From: Metellina segmentata
Lineage: Eukaryota; Arthropoda; Arachnida; Araneae; Tetragnathidae
Length of the DNA stretch: 64,000 nt
Direction: 5' to 3'
Assembly (NCBI GenBank): GCA_947359465.1
Contig: OX375875.1
Coordinates: 16,676,458-16,740,457 of the forward strand
Shown: positions 52,801-54,363 of the stretch, piece after piece
How positions within the stretch are numbered: position 1 is the stretch's first letter
Layout of the letters: every line of letters begins with the position of its first letter
Position numbers and translations under genes: made by a program
The notes under the pieces: generated by a model
Told to the model about the DNA's origin: nothing
The model's input: the letters and a program-made list of their open reading frames with translations, nothing else
The model's database searches: none

Positions 52801-54240
52801 AAAAATACAGAATCGTATGATTCAAAACAATAATTTTTTCTCAAATCATTTATCTTACTTACTAATACAACTTTTTTTAATCGCTAAGTTGAATAGCTAT
52901 TGCACACAAACTAATAATACGTTTTAAATTTAAAATTCGTTTGCCATAATATCTGAACTAAATATGCAAAACAATTGTTTCGAAACATTCATTGTTTTCA
53001 GAAAGTAATTTACCTTATAAAACAAGTTTTCTCTGCCATTCGAATACTATTTTGCAGAGGATTTTAGATGTAATAAATTCTATTTTTTCCTTAATAAATT
53101 TTTCCTTATACTTCGTCTTCAATCTTTTTGAAATAAAGAAAGTGGAACAAATTTGATGGTTATTCCAAAACAAGGAATTACAGAACAATTTTATAGAACA
53201 ATTTATTCGAAATATTAATTTCTTTTTTAAATTAATTTATTTTACTTTATCACACCTTGAATATTGTTTGACTGTTTCTTTTCGGCTCGAATAAATTCCA
53301 GATTTTAAATTCGTTTGTAATTATTTTGTATTTTTCAAAAAAATGGAAAAAAAAATAAAACGGCAATTATTTCAAAATTTGGAATTGCCGTTATTGGGGA
53401 TTGAAAATGTAGAAATATTAACTTACAAAAAGTTGATTTATCGTATTTACAATTTTTACTATCACACTTTGAGTGTGATATTTCTGTCTTTTCTACTCGA
53501 ATAAATTTCAGCTTATAAATAAATTTAATATTCATCAGAAAAGTTATGGAACGGAACATTATGGATCATGTTCTAATTAATGATGGAATATTGTTAAAAT
53601 ATTAAGATTCAAAAATATGGAACAAATATGACATAAATAACTTTCAGAAAAATTATATTTAAAAAAATGAAGCTTTCTAATGGTGATAACAGAAATGGAA
53701 TATTGTTCAACATTAATTTTCAAAAATATGGAACAAATTCGGCAAAAATTAATTATAGAAAAAAATATATTTAAAAATGGTGCTTACGAATATAATAGAC
53801 ATAAAACAATGTTACATTTTAATTTTCAAAAATATGGAACAATTTTAAGAAATATTAATTCCAGAAAAATGATTTTAAAAAAAATGGTGCTTACCAATAT
53901 TTACAATTTTTATCCCTTCGTCTACTTCCAAAAACTTCAACGCCACGGACACATTTTCCAACTTCTGCGACAGAAACGTCGGTTTCTTGTTGTGTTTGGG
54001 CAATCGTCTGCCAGAAAGCACTTCAACTAGCGCTATGAGCCTCAGACCGTCGGACAAATCCGTTTCCAAATTTGAGATGGTCTTCTGTACGGTCTTCAGG
54101 TGCTCGTTCGCCCAGCGCGTAAACGTGTTCTGCTGAATCCTCTTCCAGACGGCATCCTCTGCTAGATCCCGCTCCATCTCGTCTGGCTCGTTCTCGGCCT
54201 GTCCGCCGGGCGGGTTGCCATTCTTTGGTTGCTGCTGCAT
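552..54240 (-). CDS. cher: Filamin, 5' part of gene (13 coding exons, continues past left edge)
   Basis: Filamin is a large dimeric actin crosslinker: an N-terminal pair of calponin-homology (CH) domains binds F-actin, and a rod of Ig-like repeats spaces it and binds membrane receptors and signalling proteins. Thirteen exons can be joined on the minus strand with GT..AG introns and phases that all match, giving 2505 bases or 835 residues. Order: acidic N-terminus, CH1 (about residues 28-118), CH2 (about 140-235), linker, Ig1 (about 276-370), Ig2 (373-470), Ig3 (472-568), Ig4 (569-662), Ig5 (668-754) and Ig6 (from 755). The YGPG and SP(F/Y) signatures recur in the repeats. The family usually has 20-24 repeats and more than 2000 residues, so most of the rod lies beyond base 1. 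Intron sizes are about 33 kb (intron 1), then 90 bp to 2 kb, with intron 11 enlarged to 6.8 kb by a retrotransposon. I see no frameshift or stop in any exon. The symbol is the arthropod one; family assignment is very sure, isoform structure is not. Confidence 0.96.
764..884 (-). CDS. cher: Filamin exon 12: first half of Ig repeat 6
   Basis: 121 bases from CTTTCAG|ATC to GGAACTG|GTAAGC, phase 0 in and 1 out. It encodes [20 protein letters not shown] and CRGAGTG, the start of Ig6. Confidence 0.94.
1207..1425 (-). repeat. SINE-A copy (tRNA-derived), antisense
   Basis: On the plus strand it opens GGTTGGTTGTTTTGGGGATT, continues through the family phrase ACAAGACATACAA and the GAGAAATACAC box, and ends in a tRNA-like head (TGCTAGCGCAGT). 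The same layout recurs at 17.99, 28.7, 49.1, 62.95 and 63.46 kb. It sits 52 bases left of the BEL insertion. Confidence 0.7.
1478..1785 (+). repeat. 5' LTR of BEL element
   Basis: 308 bp, begins TGTTGGATTTATAC and ends CCAAAACGGAACA. An AATAAA lies at about 1690, a likely polyadenylation signal in the R/U5 part. By eye I find no difference from the 3' LTR. Confidence 0.95.
1788..1810 (+). other. Primer-binding site of BEL element (tRNA-Arg-like)
   Basis: It starts two bases after the LTR with TGGCGTCCGCGACAGGAC. The reverse complement ends in ..CGCCA and contains a T-arm-like GTCGAGTCC, resembling the 3' end of an arthropod tRNA-Arg. The tRNA identity is inferred from memory of such tRNAs, not searched. 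Confidence 0.65.
1883..7189 (+). CDS. BEL/Pao gag-pol polyprotein, intact 1768 codons
   Basis: Single frame from ATG 1883 to TGA 7187-7189. In order: gag region with the DUF1759-type motif [16 protein letters not shown] (about residues 112-127); zinc knuckles including a C-x2-C-x4-H-x4-C at about residues 393-406; aspartic protease of the DUF1758/A17 type around IIDSASQRS (residue about 481); reverse transcriptase with [12 protein letters not shown] and the active-site box FYVDN (about 895); RNase H with FCDASK and [11 protein letters not shown]; integrase zinc-binding H..H..C-x2-C (about 1362-1397); integrase core with [15 protein letters not shown] and GGWWERLIG giving the D,D,E triad; and a C-terminal DUF5641-like domain. 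Length and order fit full BEL elements. Two odd points are DSA where protease has DSG/DTG, and YVDN where most RTs have YVDD. Cellular role: reverse transcription and integration of the element. Confidence 0.94.
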   Translation: MEAAKKNRTQQRRLFSKACNEFDAEEANLEISDKVIKLRVIEEKATLMVNSEEIVKQFLFSEDVEDDVIEKEIDESESYIDRWRFLQFKLKQLSLSEREDVVSNCSVSQQKTLLRYPKIQLPTFNGDLRNWLRFWGQFEKVDKDLNLDSHDKFAYLSQCMEKGSVAEDLIKSFPPGGNSYDKAIEQLKLRFGREELLIQVYVRDLLSLVLQKQNMRKSLRNLYDLLETKLRALEILGVTRDKYAAMLFPLVESALPEETLLAWERYRSTSRRSHDEEDQNTTKITTKTDLDSILDFLQDEVQAEERIILASQNFGVETKHNFKLFKEKRAGINKHKYGDTRQIASAADLLTSSKEQRQCIFCHSLHNSTDCLKVRKMAMKDRENLVEKSRCCFLCLKPGHQVRKCYSRVTCLGCGKRHHILLCHNIKQQAFSPTGNETAELDNVPNEDQALANVSKSPSVMLLTLTVLIRGDGRKRKARAIIDSASQRSYILKNTAKEMKYKRESWEYLQHSLFGGENTGVCKHDVFTLYLTSCDGSYNCHFQVLSQPVICESVPPTMPAIHLKELTDCSIHVNDDYKGPIEILIGADVAGKIITGGYKSLPCGLTAMETRLGWTIMGRTHQISSEENEISVANSMLSTTKTITELWTLDTLGITDPSEKKTKEDLQESAREHFLNTVQVNKDNRFVVHLPWLDDHLPLPDNFNLALKRLEGTVRKLKEEHLYDDYNQIFEEWTREGIIEEVPKHEILLPSHYLPHRHVVKENSTTRIRPVFDASAKLRASPSLNDCLEKGINLVELIPTILTRFRMNKFGVTADIRKAFLQICLQENDKDYLRFLWYNENNELKYFRHCRVVFGISSSPFLLNSVIQYHLETILEEAQLGNSKYPVDIVQKFKNSFYVDNCLTSVKTETELHEFIQVATGIMSERKFDLRGWEHNCSQFSTEEVSCVKNKIIPVLGLQWVLNSDTLSVNLKEVCEDNGPVTKRKILSEVHKIFDPIGFTCPVTLYPKLMLQELWKMKTTWDSELPPAISKKFEKWRKQLNLLKEIAIPRCLIKDSDDTCSLSLHVFCDASKIAYATCIFLRNESKNLTSCELVQARCKVAPLKSTTIPRLELLACTIGTRLWQRVIADLNLGNIPTFFWTDSSNALYWIKGSENWTPFVYNRVREIRLVSKPENWYYVPGSMNPADLPSRGCSVRQLLETEWWQGPTWLYYPSAEWPRSEFSVNKEEVLKEKRKEIVSSMVNLQNIDNSFIYKFSSYSKTIRIIAWLLRFINNSRIPRNTRKYGSLDSEEISVAEYGVIRIIQKESFVNEQDDKLKTVGAFKDKDDIIRLKTKLLYRPDSKDFRMPAILPSKHEVVNRIVMHYHVKNAHAGTQILLNILRERFWIVHGRKTVRSILSKCIVCKRLSAKKLDALTASLPEDRVREAAVFEICGVDLAGPLFLRDNKKTWVCLFTCAVYRAVHIELVDSLSTQSFLMALRRFIARRGRGSTIYCDNGSNFVGASNLLSAVDWNLIVSDTALHPIKWKFNPPTASWWGGWWERLIGILKRLLRRVLGRSTLTYEQMTTVLCDCESIINSRPLTYVADNDAELVPLTPSMFLQDIKESGVPDCDRIDHQSINKRVKYRHNLQKALRNRFRSEYLGALLQRPERKRAAEVAVGDVVLIGSDNTKRISWPLGKIVEVIPGKDGVTRLVRLKTARGELLRPIQRLYPLEVSAAKSVLVGEKLPGTKSSEQPEVSQSVDCNIESSEEARKTRGGRIIKMPRKLDL
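7266..7276 (+). other. Polypurine tract of BEL element
   Basis: AGGTGGGAGAA lies immediately upstream of the 3' LTR, where second-strand priming is expected. It has one non-purine base. Confidence 0.7.
7277..7584 (+). repeat. 3' LTR of BEL element
   Basis: 308 bp, the same sequence as 1478-1785 by eye, followed directly by the target copy CCACC. Its AATAAA could act as a polyadenylation signal for the element transcript, on the strand opposite to filamin. Confidence 0.95.
7732..7992 (-). CDS. cher: Filamin exon 11: complete Ig repeat 5
   Basis: 261 bases, phase 0 at both ends (TTCTAAG|GTCG, TACCGG|GTAAGT). It encodes [20 protein letters not shown] and ends with [13 protein letters not shown], so one exon carries almost exactly one Ig repeat. 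The retrotransposon 3' LTR ends about 150 bases downstream of its donor. Confidence 0.95.
7993..9258. other. Filamin intron 10, left part: no feature recognised
   Basis: AT-rich intron sequence between exon 11 and a Helitron-like fragment. Short open frames on both strands show no domain, codon bias or splice structure that I can support. Confidence 0.5.
9259..9602 (-). mobile_element. Short Helitron-like element (family H1), degraded 5' end
   Basis: The plus strand has CTAG at 9259 followed by ACCCAACGTTGTTCAGG, the family 3' hairpin in reverse. It then shares the family body (TTAGATTTTAAAATTGGGGC, TGTGCCAATTTTCATGGC, CCAAATTTGGTG) and ends in CACACATCCTT. It is a member of the same family as 13637-14023 and 14783-15211. 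Confidence 0.65.
10032..10222 (-). CDS. cher: Filamin exon 10: second half of Ig repeat 4
   Basis: 191 bases from AATATAG|GATT to GAAAAG|GTGATA, phase 1 in and 0 out. It encodes [23 protein letters not shown] and SPYMAQILP, the standard second half of a filamin repeat. Confidence 0.95.
10261..11160. other. Filamin intron 9: no feature recognised
   Basis: Nearly the whole intron between exons 10 and 9. I see no repeat boundary, open frame or RNA-like structure. Shared words with the SINE families are too short to claim. Confidence 0.4.
11206..11463 (-). CDS. cher: Filamin exon 9: end of Ig 3, first half of Ig 4
   Basis: 258 bases, phase 1 in and out (TTCTAG|GTGG, CTCTAG|GTAAGG). It contains the Ig3 end [17 protein letters not shown] and the Ig4 start [20 protein letters not shown]. 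Confidence 0.95.
12207..12344 (-). CDS. cher: Filamin exon 8: first half of Ig repeat 3
   Basis: 138 bases, phase 1 in and out (ATTTCAG|TTTGC, GACCAG|GTAATA). It encodes [20 protein letters not shown] and [17 protein letters not shown]. The GRGLQ variant of the usual GPGL is also known from repeat 3 of vertebrate filamins, which supports the repeat numbering. Confidence 0.93.
12683..13077. mobile_element. hAT-type MITE in filamin intron 7
   Basis: A 395-bp non-coding element with terminal inverted repeats: left CAGTGGTTCCCAAA, right end (reverse complement) TAGTGGTTCTCAAA. It is flanked by GTCTAGAA (12675-12682) and GTATAGAA (13078-13085), an 8-bp target duplication with one change, as expected for hAT transposases. 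No transposase frame inside, so it must have been mobilised in trans. Confidence 0.88.
13361..13561 (-). CDS. cher: Filamin exon 7: rest of Ig repeat 2
   Basis: 201 bases, phase 1 in and out (CATTAG|ATGCTG, CTCCAG|GTATGT). It encodes [16 protein letters not shown] and ends Ig2 at [19 protein letters not shown]. Confidence 0.95.
13637..14023 (-). mobile_element. Short non-autonomous Helitron-like element (family H1)
   Basis: 387 bp. On the minus strand it starts A|TCTATAAGGATGTGTG and ends with a GC-rich hairpin region then CTAG|T. No inverted repeats or target duplication, and A|T target sides, are Helitron hallmarks. It lies in intron 6, in the same orientation as filamin. Confidence 0.75.
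14265..14332 (-). repeat. SINE-A 3' fragment
   Basis: Contains the family phrases TTATGGCACAAGGGTC, TCTGGCTAAACTGCGCCAAAC. Only the tail region of the family remains. Confidence 0.5.
14783..15211 (+). mobile_element. Short non-autonomous Helitron-like element (family H1), plus strand
   Basis: About 429 bp. It starts TCTTCTATATATATATATAA, then AAGGATGTGGGTG, and ends GAGCGACGCTGGGTTATTT then CTAA. Its body is the reverse of the 13.6-kb copy, 760 bases away in the same intron. The final T after CTAA is replaced by C, so the 3' end is slightly worn. Confidence 0.72.
15537..15699 (-). CDS. cher: Filamin exon 6: end of Ig 1, start of Ig 2
   Basis: 163 bases, acceptor TTTTGCAG|ATC, ending in phase 1 at ACCAAAG|GTTATT. 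It completes Ig1 with [15 protein letters not shown] and opens Ig2 with [20 protein letters not shown]. Confidence 0.94.
15836..15913 (-). CDS. cher: Filamin exon 5: middle of Ig repeat 1
   Basis: A 78-base, 26-codon exon, phase 0 at both ends, acceptor TTTTTAG|GTTG and donor CACAAG|GTAATT. It encodes strands of Ig1, including [21 protein letters not shown]. Only 136 bases of intron separate it from exon 6. Confidence 0.92.
16736..17121 (-). repeat. Full-length tRNA-derived SINE (family C) with 15-bp target duplication
   Basis: 386 bp flanked by perfect copies of TCAATAGCAAAGATT (16721-16735 and 17122-17136). On the minus strand it opens GAGCCGAGGTAGCTCAGTCA (A-box-like) and has a B-box-like GGTTGTGGGTTCTGTCC. 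It ends in a short (AAC)n tail. A tRNA-like promoter, a tail and a long target duplication fit LINE-mediated retrotransposition. It lies in filamin intron 4. Confidence 0.88.
17403..17669 (-). CDS. cher: Filamin exon 4: CH2-rod linker and first half of Ig repeat 1
   Basis: 267 bases, phase 0 at both ends (TTTCTAG|TTGGTG and GAGCCT|GTAAGT). It opens with the linker motif [20 protein letters not shown], typical of filamins just after the actin-binding domain. Ig1 then starts with [13 protein letters not shown]. Confidence 0.95.
17993..18178 (-). repeat. SINE-A copy, antisense, in filamin intron 3
   Basis: Family order on the plus strand: GGTAGGTTGTTTTATT, TTATGGCGTAAG, a degenerate middle, GAAATACACCCAGG, then the head phrase CCTACAACTCACAGGTTACT. 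Confidence 0.65.
18567..18664 (-). CDS. cher: Filamin exon 3: end of CH2
   Basis: 98 bases between TTTTCAG|GTTTG and CCTCAA|GTAGGT. It encodes GLCPDW, an Asn/Ala-rich helix containing [16 protein letters not shown], and ends in phase 0. This matches the last helices of filamin CH2 in position and content. Confidence 0.94.
18665..19486. other. Filamin intron 2, left part: no feature recognised
   Basis: AT-rich intron sequence with no repeat boundary or open frame that I can support. Confidence 0.4.
19487..19780 (+). repeat. SINE-B copy with tRNA-like head
   Basis: Begins GCGTGATAGCCCAGTTGGTA (A-box-like), then GAGTTTGAAACTCGAACC, the 'AAAGACTATCGTGTATGTGGG' region, and the shared SINE-B body (TGACCTCGTCATC, TTGTCCTCGAGTCTTTCCCTT). 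This head differs from the head at 63.7 kb although the body is the same. Located in filamin intron 2. Confidence 0.72.
20146..20296. mobile_element. Small inverted-repeat element, piggyBac-like target
   Basis: 151 bp with inverted ends CCTTTTAACTACGGC and CCTTTTGACTACAGC (13 of 15 match). The left flank is TTAA and the right flank is TTAG, one change from the TTAA duplication made by piggyBac transposases. Class is inferred from that flank only. Confidence 0.5.
20602..20862 (-). CDS. cher: Filamin exon 2: end of CH1/linker and most of CH2
   Basis: 261 bases after acceptor TTGTTGCAG|AC. The phase-1 join to exon 1 makes an Asp codon, then the highly conserved filamin stretch [20 protein letters not shown]2 follows with [31 protein letters not shown] and a C-terminal APG. 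It ends in phase 1 at CCAG|GTAAAG. It lies 33 kb from exon 1, the largest intron in this part of the gene. Confidence 0.96.
20955..20997 (-). other. Possible alternative first coding exon of filamin
   Basis: A 43-base open segment starts with ATG at 20997 (context CCAAAATG) and encodes [14 protein letters not shown]. It ends at a potential GT donor (GTACAT) in phase 1, exactly the phase exon 2 needs, and the intron would be 91 bases with a pyrimidine-rich end. Splicing would give a filamin that lacks CH1. The donor is weak and no transcript evidence is available here. Confidence 0.25.
21000..22950. other. Filamin intron 1 near exon 2: one Tc1 scrap, otherwise unrecognised
   Basis: Apart from the fragment at 21497-21551 I see no coding domain. 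A weak internal similarity links 21070-21110 and 21215-21255 (GATTTCGGCGAGAG / GATTTCATCGAGAG). Nothing else is claimed. Confidence 0.35.
21497..21551 (+). pseudogene. Tc1-like transposase scrap
   Basis: One frame reads [17 protein letters not shown] before a stop. This matches the Tc1 'PDLNPIE.xWDxLxR' box at the third catalytic residue, with the catalytic Glu changed to Lys. About 18 codons only. Confidence 0.5.
23745..24225. repeat. Diverged minisatellite, unit about 40 bp
   Basis: About 12 imperfect units of the pattern 'TTCCAAAGGATTCTATTCTA' followed by 'AGGAAAGAACCAATAGAATC'. Units differ by point changes and small indels. It stops about 200 bases before the mariner remnant. Confidence 0.85.
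24434..25035 (+). pseudogene. Internally deleted mariner transposase with 3' terminal repeat
   Basis: The N-terminal DNA-binding half is readable: [54 protein letters not shown] and [13 protein letters not shown]. The block with the catalytic D,D,D residues is missing. Near 24815 the sequence jumps to the C-terminal end, read in another frame ([17 protein letters not shown]). The right end carries TTCTTTCCGAACGACCCTCG (25014-25033), the inverse of a typical ACGAGGG mariner terminus. I did not find a matching left terminus. It cannot encode an active transposase. Confidence 0.85.
25036..26045. other. Intron 1 stretch, nothing recognised
   Basis: Contains a G9 run at about 25215 and several short open frames, none with a domain I recognise. 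Confidence 0.4.
26050..26188 (+). repeat. SINE-B 3' half, sense
   Basis: Runs from TCATCTGACCGTGGTTCAAA through TTGTCCTCGGATCTTTCTCT to CGACGTTAATTAAAG, the family tail. Confidence 0.75.
26338..26399 (-). repeat. SINE-B tail fragment, antisense
   Basis: GTAGGTAGGTATGTAATCAA, GTCGCACGGGAGCAACAC, ATTGGCGACGGTCCAG. It abuts the next repeat without a gap. Confidence 0.6.
26400..26835 (-). repeat. Unclassified interspersed repeat (solo-LTR-like), copy 1
   Basis: Its reverse complement aligns by eye along most of its length with 55350-55790. Shared phrases include GCGTAAAGAACAAGATCTTT, TTTATTCTAACATCC, CATCCAGCCGCCTTTCA and GTGCCCAGAACTTTATGAC. Size and the absence of a coding frame suggest a solo LTR, but no TG..CA ends or target duplication could be fixed. 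Confidence 0.6.
27588..28015 (+). repeat. Two SINE-B copies in head-to-tail order
   Basis: 27588-27715 is a 3' part (CATCTGACAGTGGTTCAAAA to TCCGATGTGACGT). 27728-28015 is a second copy with a worn tRNA-like head (GAGCGCGTTAGCCAAGTGGG, GGTTGCAAGTTCGAAA) and the same body and tail. Confidence 0.65.
28712..28925 (-). repeat. SINE-A copy, antisense
   Basis: TTTTTATGACAAAAAGGCCA, ATTTGGTCTAACTGAGCGAC and a degenerate head near 28920. Confidence 0.5.
28993..29302 (-). repeat. Near-complete SINE-B, antisense, tRNA-like head
   Basis: Plus-strand order: AACGTCGTACTAGAGCAACA, the body, then CCGGATTCGAACCAGGAACC and TAACACCTTAACCACCAGAC. Reversed, the last two are a B box (GGTTCGAATCCGG) and an A box (TGGTTAAGGTGTTAG), so the head is tRNA-derived with internal Pol III promoter boxes. 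Confidence 0.82.
29495..29580 (-). repeat. SINE-A 3' fragment
   Basis: GGGTTTTATGGCGCACTCTG and GGCCATATTTGGCCAGACC are the family tail region. Confidence 0.55.
29640..31620. other. Intron 1 stretch: two palindromic TGACGTCA sites, otherwise nothing recognised
   Basis: TGACGTCA occurs at 30934-30941 and 30977-30984, the binding palindrome of CREB/ATF proteins. Whether it is used is unknown. No open frame with a recognisable domain lies here. Confidence 0.35.
31647..31670. repeat. (TA)n microsatellite, left flank of Helitron-like element
   Basis: Alternating TA up to the element start. The matching run on the other side is 33419-33436. Confidence 0.85.
31671..33417 (+). mobile_element. Non-autonomous Helitron-like element, 1.75 kb, inside an AT microsatellite
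   Basis: It starts A|TCTATATAAATAAG and ends ACCGAGTAAGGTCGGGT (short imperfect hairpin), TATTTTG, then CTAG|T. Both flanks are (TA)n, so the host site was an AT microsatellite and the element sits between A and T as Helitrons do. It has a (TCTG)n run near the 5' end (31785-31818) and a 20-bp tandem array inside. No Rep or helicase frame is present, so it needs another element for movement. Class rests on termini only. Confidence 0.7.
32685..32910. repeat. Tandem array, 20-bp unit, about 10-11 copies
   Basis: Unit AGAATAATGCCGTTATTTAA. Most units are exact or differ at one base, and the last two carry an extra A or G-A changes. Part of the Helitron-like element; minisatellites inside Helitron relatives are a known habit. 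Confidence 0.95.
33469..33662. repeat. Tandem array, 26-bp unit, about 7 copies
   Basis: Unit CTCTATCAATGGTCTTTACTA plus TCGTA. It begins about 30 bp after the right TA flank of the Helitron-like element. Open frames here are by-products of the 26-bp period. Confidence 0.9.
33663..34110. repeat. Decayed tandem repeats following the 26-bp array
   Basis: The words CCAATAGT, GTCCC and GTACGC recur irregularly. At 34010-34085 three clear 22-bp units of GTAAGCAATATTCCTTTATAGT appear. It looks like older, diverged array sequence. Confidence 0.6.
34111..35340. other. Intron 1 stretch, nothing recognised
   Basis: A few words around 34560-34640 (TGACTAGGGTACGTGACA) recall the long form of SINE-A seen at 44.1 and 57.3 kb. 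No gene is supported. Confidence 0.35.
35342..35890 (-). repeat. SINE-A fragment followed by two SINE-B copies, all antisense
   Basis: 35342-35415: TTTTAATACACGGGGGCTA, GGCAAAGCTGCGTCAAACAC. 35445-35698: SINE-B from TACGTCACACTGGAGCGACA to a worn head ending GGACTACCACGGCTC. 35775-35890: SINE-B tail half, ending after CACGTAATTTTTGAAC. Confidence 0.65.
36305..37085. mobile_element. Possible hAT-like element with CATCGATG subterminal repeats
   Basis: The left end has ATATGAAAACATCGATGTTG and further CATCG, CATCGATG and CATCAATG sites. The right end has ATCGATGG, ATCGATGTTT and GACATCGATGTCGCATAT, which is inverted relative to the left. Clustered subterminal motifs are typical binding sites for hAT transposases. 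No target duplication could be fixed and no transposase is readable. Confidence 0.4.
37325..37510 (-). repeat. SINE-A and SINE-B tail fragments, antisense
   Basis: 37335-37400 carries TTATGCCGCATTGACCAATG and a SINE-A-like continuation. 37415-37500 carries GGTTGGTAGATAATTACC, GAGCAATGCAACGGGC and ATTGGCGACGGTCCGGGA of SINE-B. Confidence 0.5.
38069..38840 (-). repeat. Helitron-like 3' end and diverged direct repeats
   Basis: CTAGGGAGCTCCGCCCC at 38069, reversed, is a hairpin followed by CTAG|T, like the element ending at 60543. Inside, 38170-38345 and 38683-38835 are diverged direct copies (shared TAGCCGCATCG, TACAATTTTG, TTTTCTGA, CGAGTTTTCAATCC). A 5' end was not found. Confidence 0.4.
38960..38983. 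repeat. (GA)n microsatellite
   Basis: Pure AG repeat, about 12 units. Similar short runs occur at 49817-49835 and 58135-58151. Confidence 0.9.
39116..40037. other. Intron 1 stretch, nothing recognised
   Basis: AT-rich with no repeat boundary or domain-bearing frame that I can support. Confidence 0.4.
40040..40187 (-). repeat. SINE-A fragment, then tail half of a split SINE-B
   Basis: 40040-40111: GGTTGGGTTATATGGCTCAA, GGCCATATTTGGCCAAGC. 40112-40187: SINE-B from GGTAGGTTGTTGAATTTATG to TTCGGGATCGATTCG, where it breaks off. The rest of the SINE-B appears at 41243. Confidence 0.6.
40188..40498 (-). mobile_element. Helitron-like fragment (family H1) lacking its 3' end
   Basis: Carries the family body (TAAAATATGACCGCGAAG, GTGGCCAATTTTCATGCC) and, on the minus strand, a 5' end TCATATATAAAAAAGGACG. 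The 3' hairpin and CTAG are missing at the SINE junction. Confidence 0.6.
40977..41242 (-). mobile_element. Helitron-like fragment (family H1) lacking its 5' end
   Basis: The plus strand starts CTAG at 40977 (preceded by A), then ATCCGGCGTTGCTCG (hairpin) and the family body, and breaks at TTTTAGTGTACCA. It is followed at once by SINE-B sequence. Confidence 0.65.
41243..41432 (-). repeat. Head half of a split SINE-B, antisense
   Basis: Resumes the family text where 40187 stopped: GGAAAGATGGAAGGACACC, GAACCATGGTCATAGGACGA, ACACCCCACTCTC, then the head region CACGTACACGACGGTCTTCA. Confidence 0.65.
41540..41569. repeat. Perfect 30-bp palindrome
   Basis: Two 15-base arms, CTGCCTTATAAAGTG and its exact reverse complement, meet with no spacer at 41554/41555. 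No repeat ends at it that I can see. Confidence 0.95.
41791..41868. repeat. Perfect hairpin, 28-bp arms, 22-base loop
   Basis: 41791-41818 and 41841-41868 are exact reverse complements, containing GAAAAACCTTCGAAACAA and its inverse. The loop is AT-rich. It could be a foldback element end or a small-RNA precursor; nothing in the sequence decides between them. Confidence 0.95.
41869..42807. other. Intron 1 stretch, nothing recognised
   Basis: No repeat boundary or supported frame. Somewhat GC-richer at 42170-42460. Confidence 0.4.
42815..43185 (-). repeat. SINE-B tail fragment and near-complete SINE-B, antisense
   Basis: 42815-42872 is a tail fragment ending at TTGGCGACTGTCCGGG. A second copy starts there (42873) and runs to the head text GGATTCGAACCAGGAAC and CTAGAAGCTAACTC, so two insertions are joined end to end. 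Confidence 0.72.
43186..43975. other. Intron 1 stretch with a GC-richer patch, nothing recognised
   Basis: 43400-43830 is richer in GC and CpG than its surroundings and has open frames of about 64 and 74 codons on opposite strands. Neither shows a domain. Confidence 0.35.
43976..44340 (-). repeat. SINE-A, long form, antisense
   Basis: TTTATAGCGTAAGGGCCCTA and GGCCAAGCTGCGCCAAGCAT, then a second part (GGGAGTGCGACACCCGTG, GTACCTCGCATCAATGAAGC) that is also present at 57230-57440. This part is absent from the short copies at 63 kb. Confidence 0.55.
44341..45544. other. Intron 1 stretch, one weak repeat, otherwise nothing recognised
   Basis: About 44690-44765 (AAAAGCACTTCATGGTGGAG) resembles 59920-59990 and 61940-62020, an unnamed dispersed repeat. 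No gene supported. Confidence 0.35.
45545..45875 (+). repeat. Near-complete SINE-B, sense
   Basis: Head with GGTTACGAGTTCGAATCCA (B box) and AAAGACCGTCGTGTAAAAAG, the body (GGCCTCACATGTCTTCACAT, TTGTCATCTGACAGTGG) and the tail CCAGTGTGACGTTAATTAAA. Head type as at 19.5 kb. Confidence 0.8.
46600..47015 (-). repeat. SINE-B, antisense, interrupted by about 110 bp
   Basis: Family text runs to GATCCGTGGACTTTACACC at about 46685, breaks for 46686-46793 (AT-rich, unrecognised), and resumes with CGTAATTTTGAACCAGTCAG. The head at the right end includes GTTTTGAACTCGCTACTC. Confidence 0.68.
47038..48172. mobile_element. hAT element, internally deleted, 1135 bp
   Basis: Inverted ends share TAGGGCAACTTTTT. 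The flanks are GTGATTAG (47030-47037) and CTGATTAG (48173-48180), an 8-bp target duplication with one change. TTGCATTT words recur just inside both ends. It keeps one piece of a transposase frame on the minus strand. Confidence 0.85.
47503..47985 (-). pseudogene. hAT transposase fragment (partial catalytic region)
   Basis: 160 codons with the block order of hAT transposases of the DUF659 kind: [40 protein letters not shown] and [14 protein letters not shown]. The last includes the conserved C..H pair. There is no BED zinc finger and no C-terminal dimerisation domain within the element, so this is a deletion remnant. Assignment rests on motif memory. Confidence 0.72.
48181..49095. other. Intron 1 stretch, one 110-codon open frame of unknown nature
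   Basis: 48248-48580 (plus) is open from ATG for 110 codons without a recognised domain, signal peptide or repeat. Nearby 48300-48590 is GC-richer. 49030-49095 carries a tRNA-like head phrase (GCCTACAACTCATAGGTTGT) of SINE-A type. Confidence 0.3.
49098..49285 (-). repeat. SINE-A copy, antisense
   Basis: GTTGGGTTCATGGCGCAAGG, TTTGGCTAAACAACGTCAAG, then CACCGGTTGCTAGCGCAGTG as the tRNA-like head. Confidence 0.65.
49286..53578. other. Intron 1 next to exon 1: long AT-rich stretch, no gene
   Basis: Contains a (GA)n run at 49817, a SINE-B tail scrap at 50280-50330 (GGTAGGTATTTCAATTAACG), and otherwise very AT-rich unique-looking sequence. From about 52980 onward scattered words of the exon-1 tandem repeat (TGGAACAAAT, AATTTTATAGAAC) suggest older copies. 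Confidence 0.4.
53579..53900. repeat. About 107-bp tandem repeat running into the exon 1 splice donor
   Basis: Three units share CAAAAATATGGAACAA and TTTAAAAAAATG. The last unit ends in AAAATGGTGCTTACCAATAT, which contains the real donor on the minus strand (ATATTG|GTAAGC). The unit before it ends AAAATGGTGCTTACGAATAT, a near-perfect copy with its own GTAAGC at 53787. Confidence 0.8.
53895..54240 (-). CDS. cher: Filamin exon 1: N-terminus and CH1 domain
   Basis: 346 bases starting at ATG 54240. The first about 27 residues are polar and glutamine/asparagine/acid rich. CH1 follows, with the motifs [11 protein letters not shown] and [19 protein letters not shown]. The start is supported because an in-frame TGA at 54288-54286 lies 15 codons upstream with no ATG between. 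The exon ends in phase 1 at ATATTG|GTAAGC. The donor is embedded in a tandem repeat that fills the next 300 bases of intron. Confidence 0.96.
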
Positions 54241-54363
54241 TTTTGTTTTTTTATTCTTCTCTGTCGGCTCTTGCCGGTAGTGACCTCACAGCCGTGCGCT
54301 TCCGCAGGTGGTGGTGGCGATTACCGCTTGATCGCAAGCCGCCTTCGACTTGGATGGGATGGC
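54241..54363 (-). other. Probable filamin 5' UTR, with possible splice acceptor at 54364-54365
   Basis: This GC-richer block directly precedes the start codon and is open back to a TGA at 54288-54286. At its right edge the minus strand reads CAATCTTCTGTTCCGCAG|GCC, a reasonable 3' splice site. I infer that a non-coding first exon lies further right. No TATA box or initiator is convincing, so the promoter is not placed. Confidence 0.45.
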
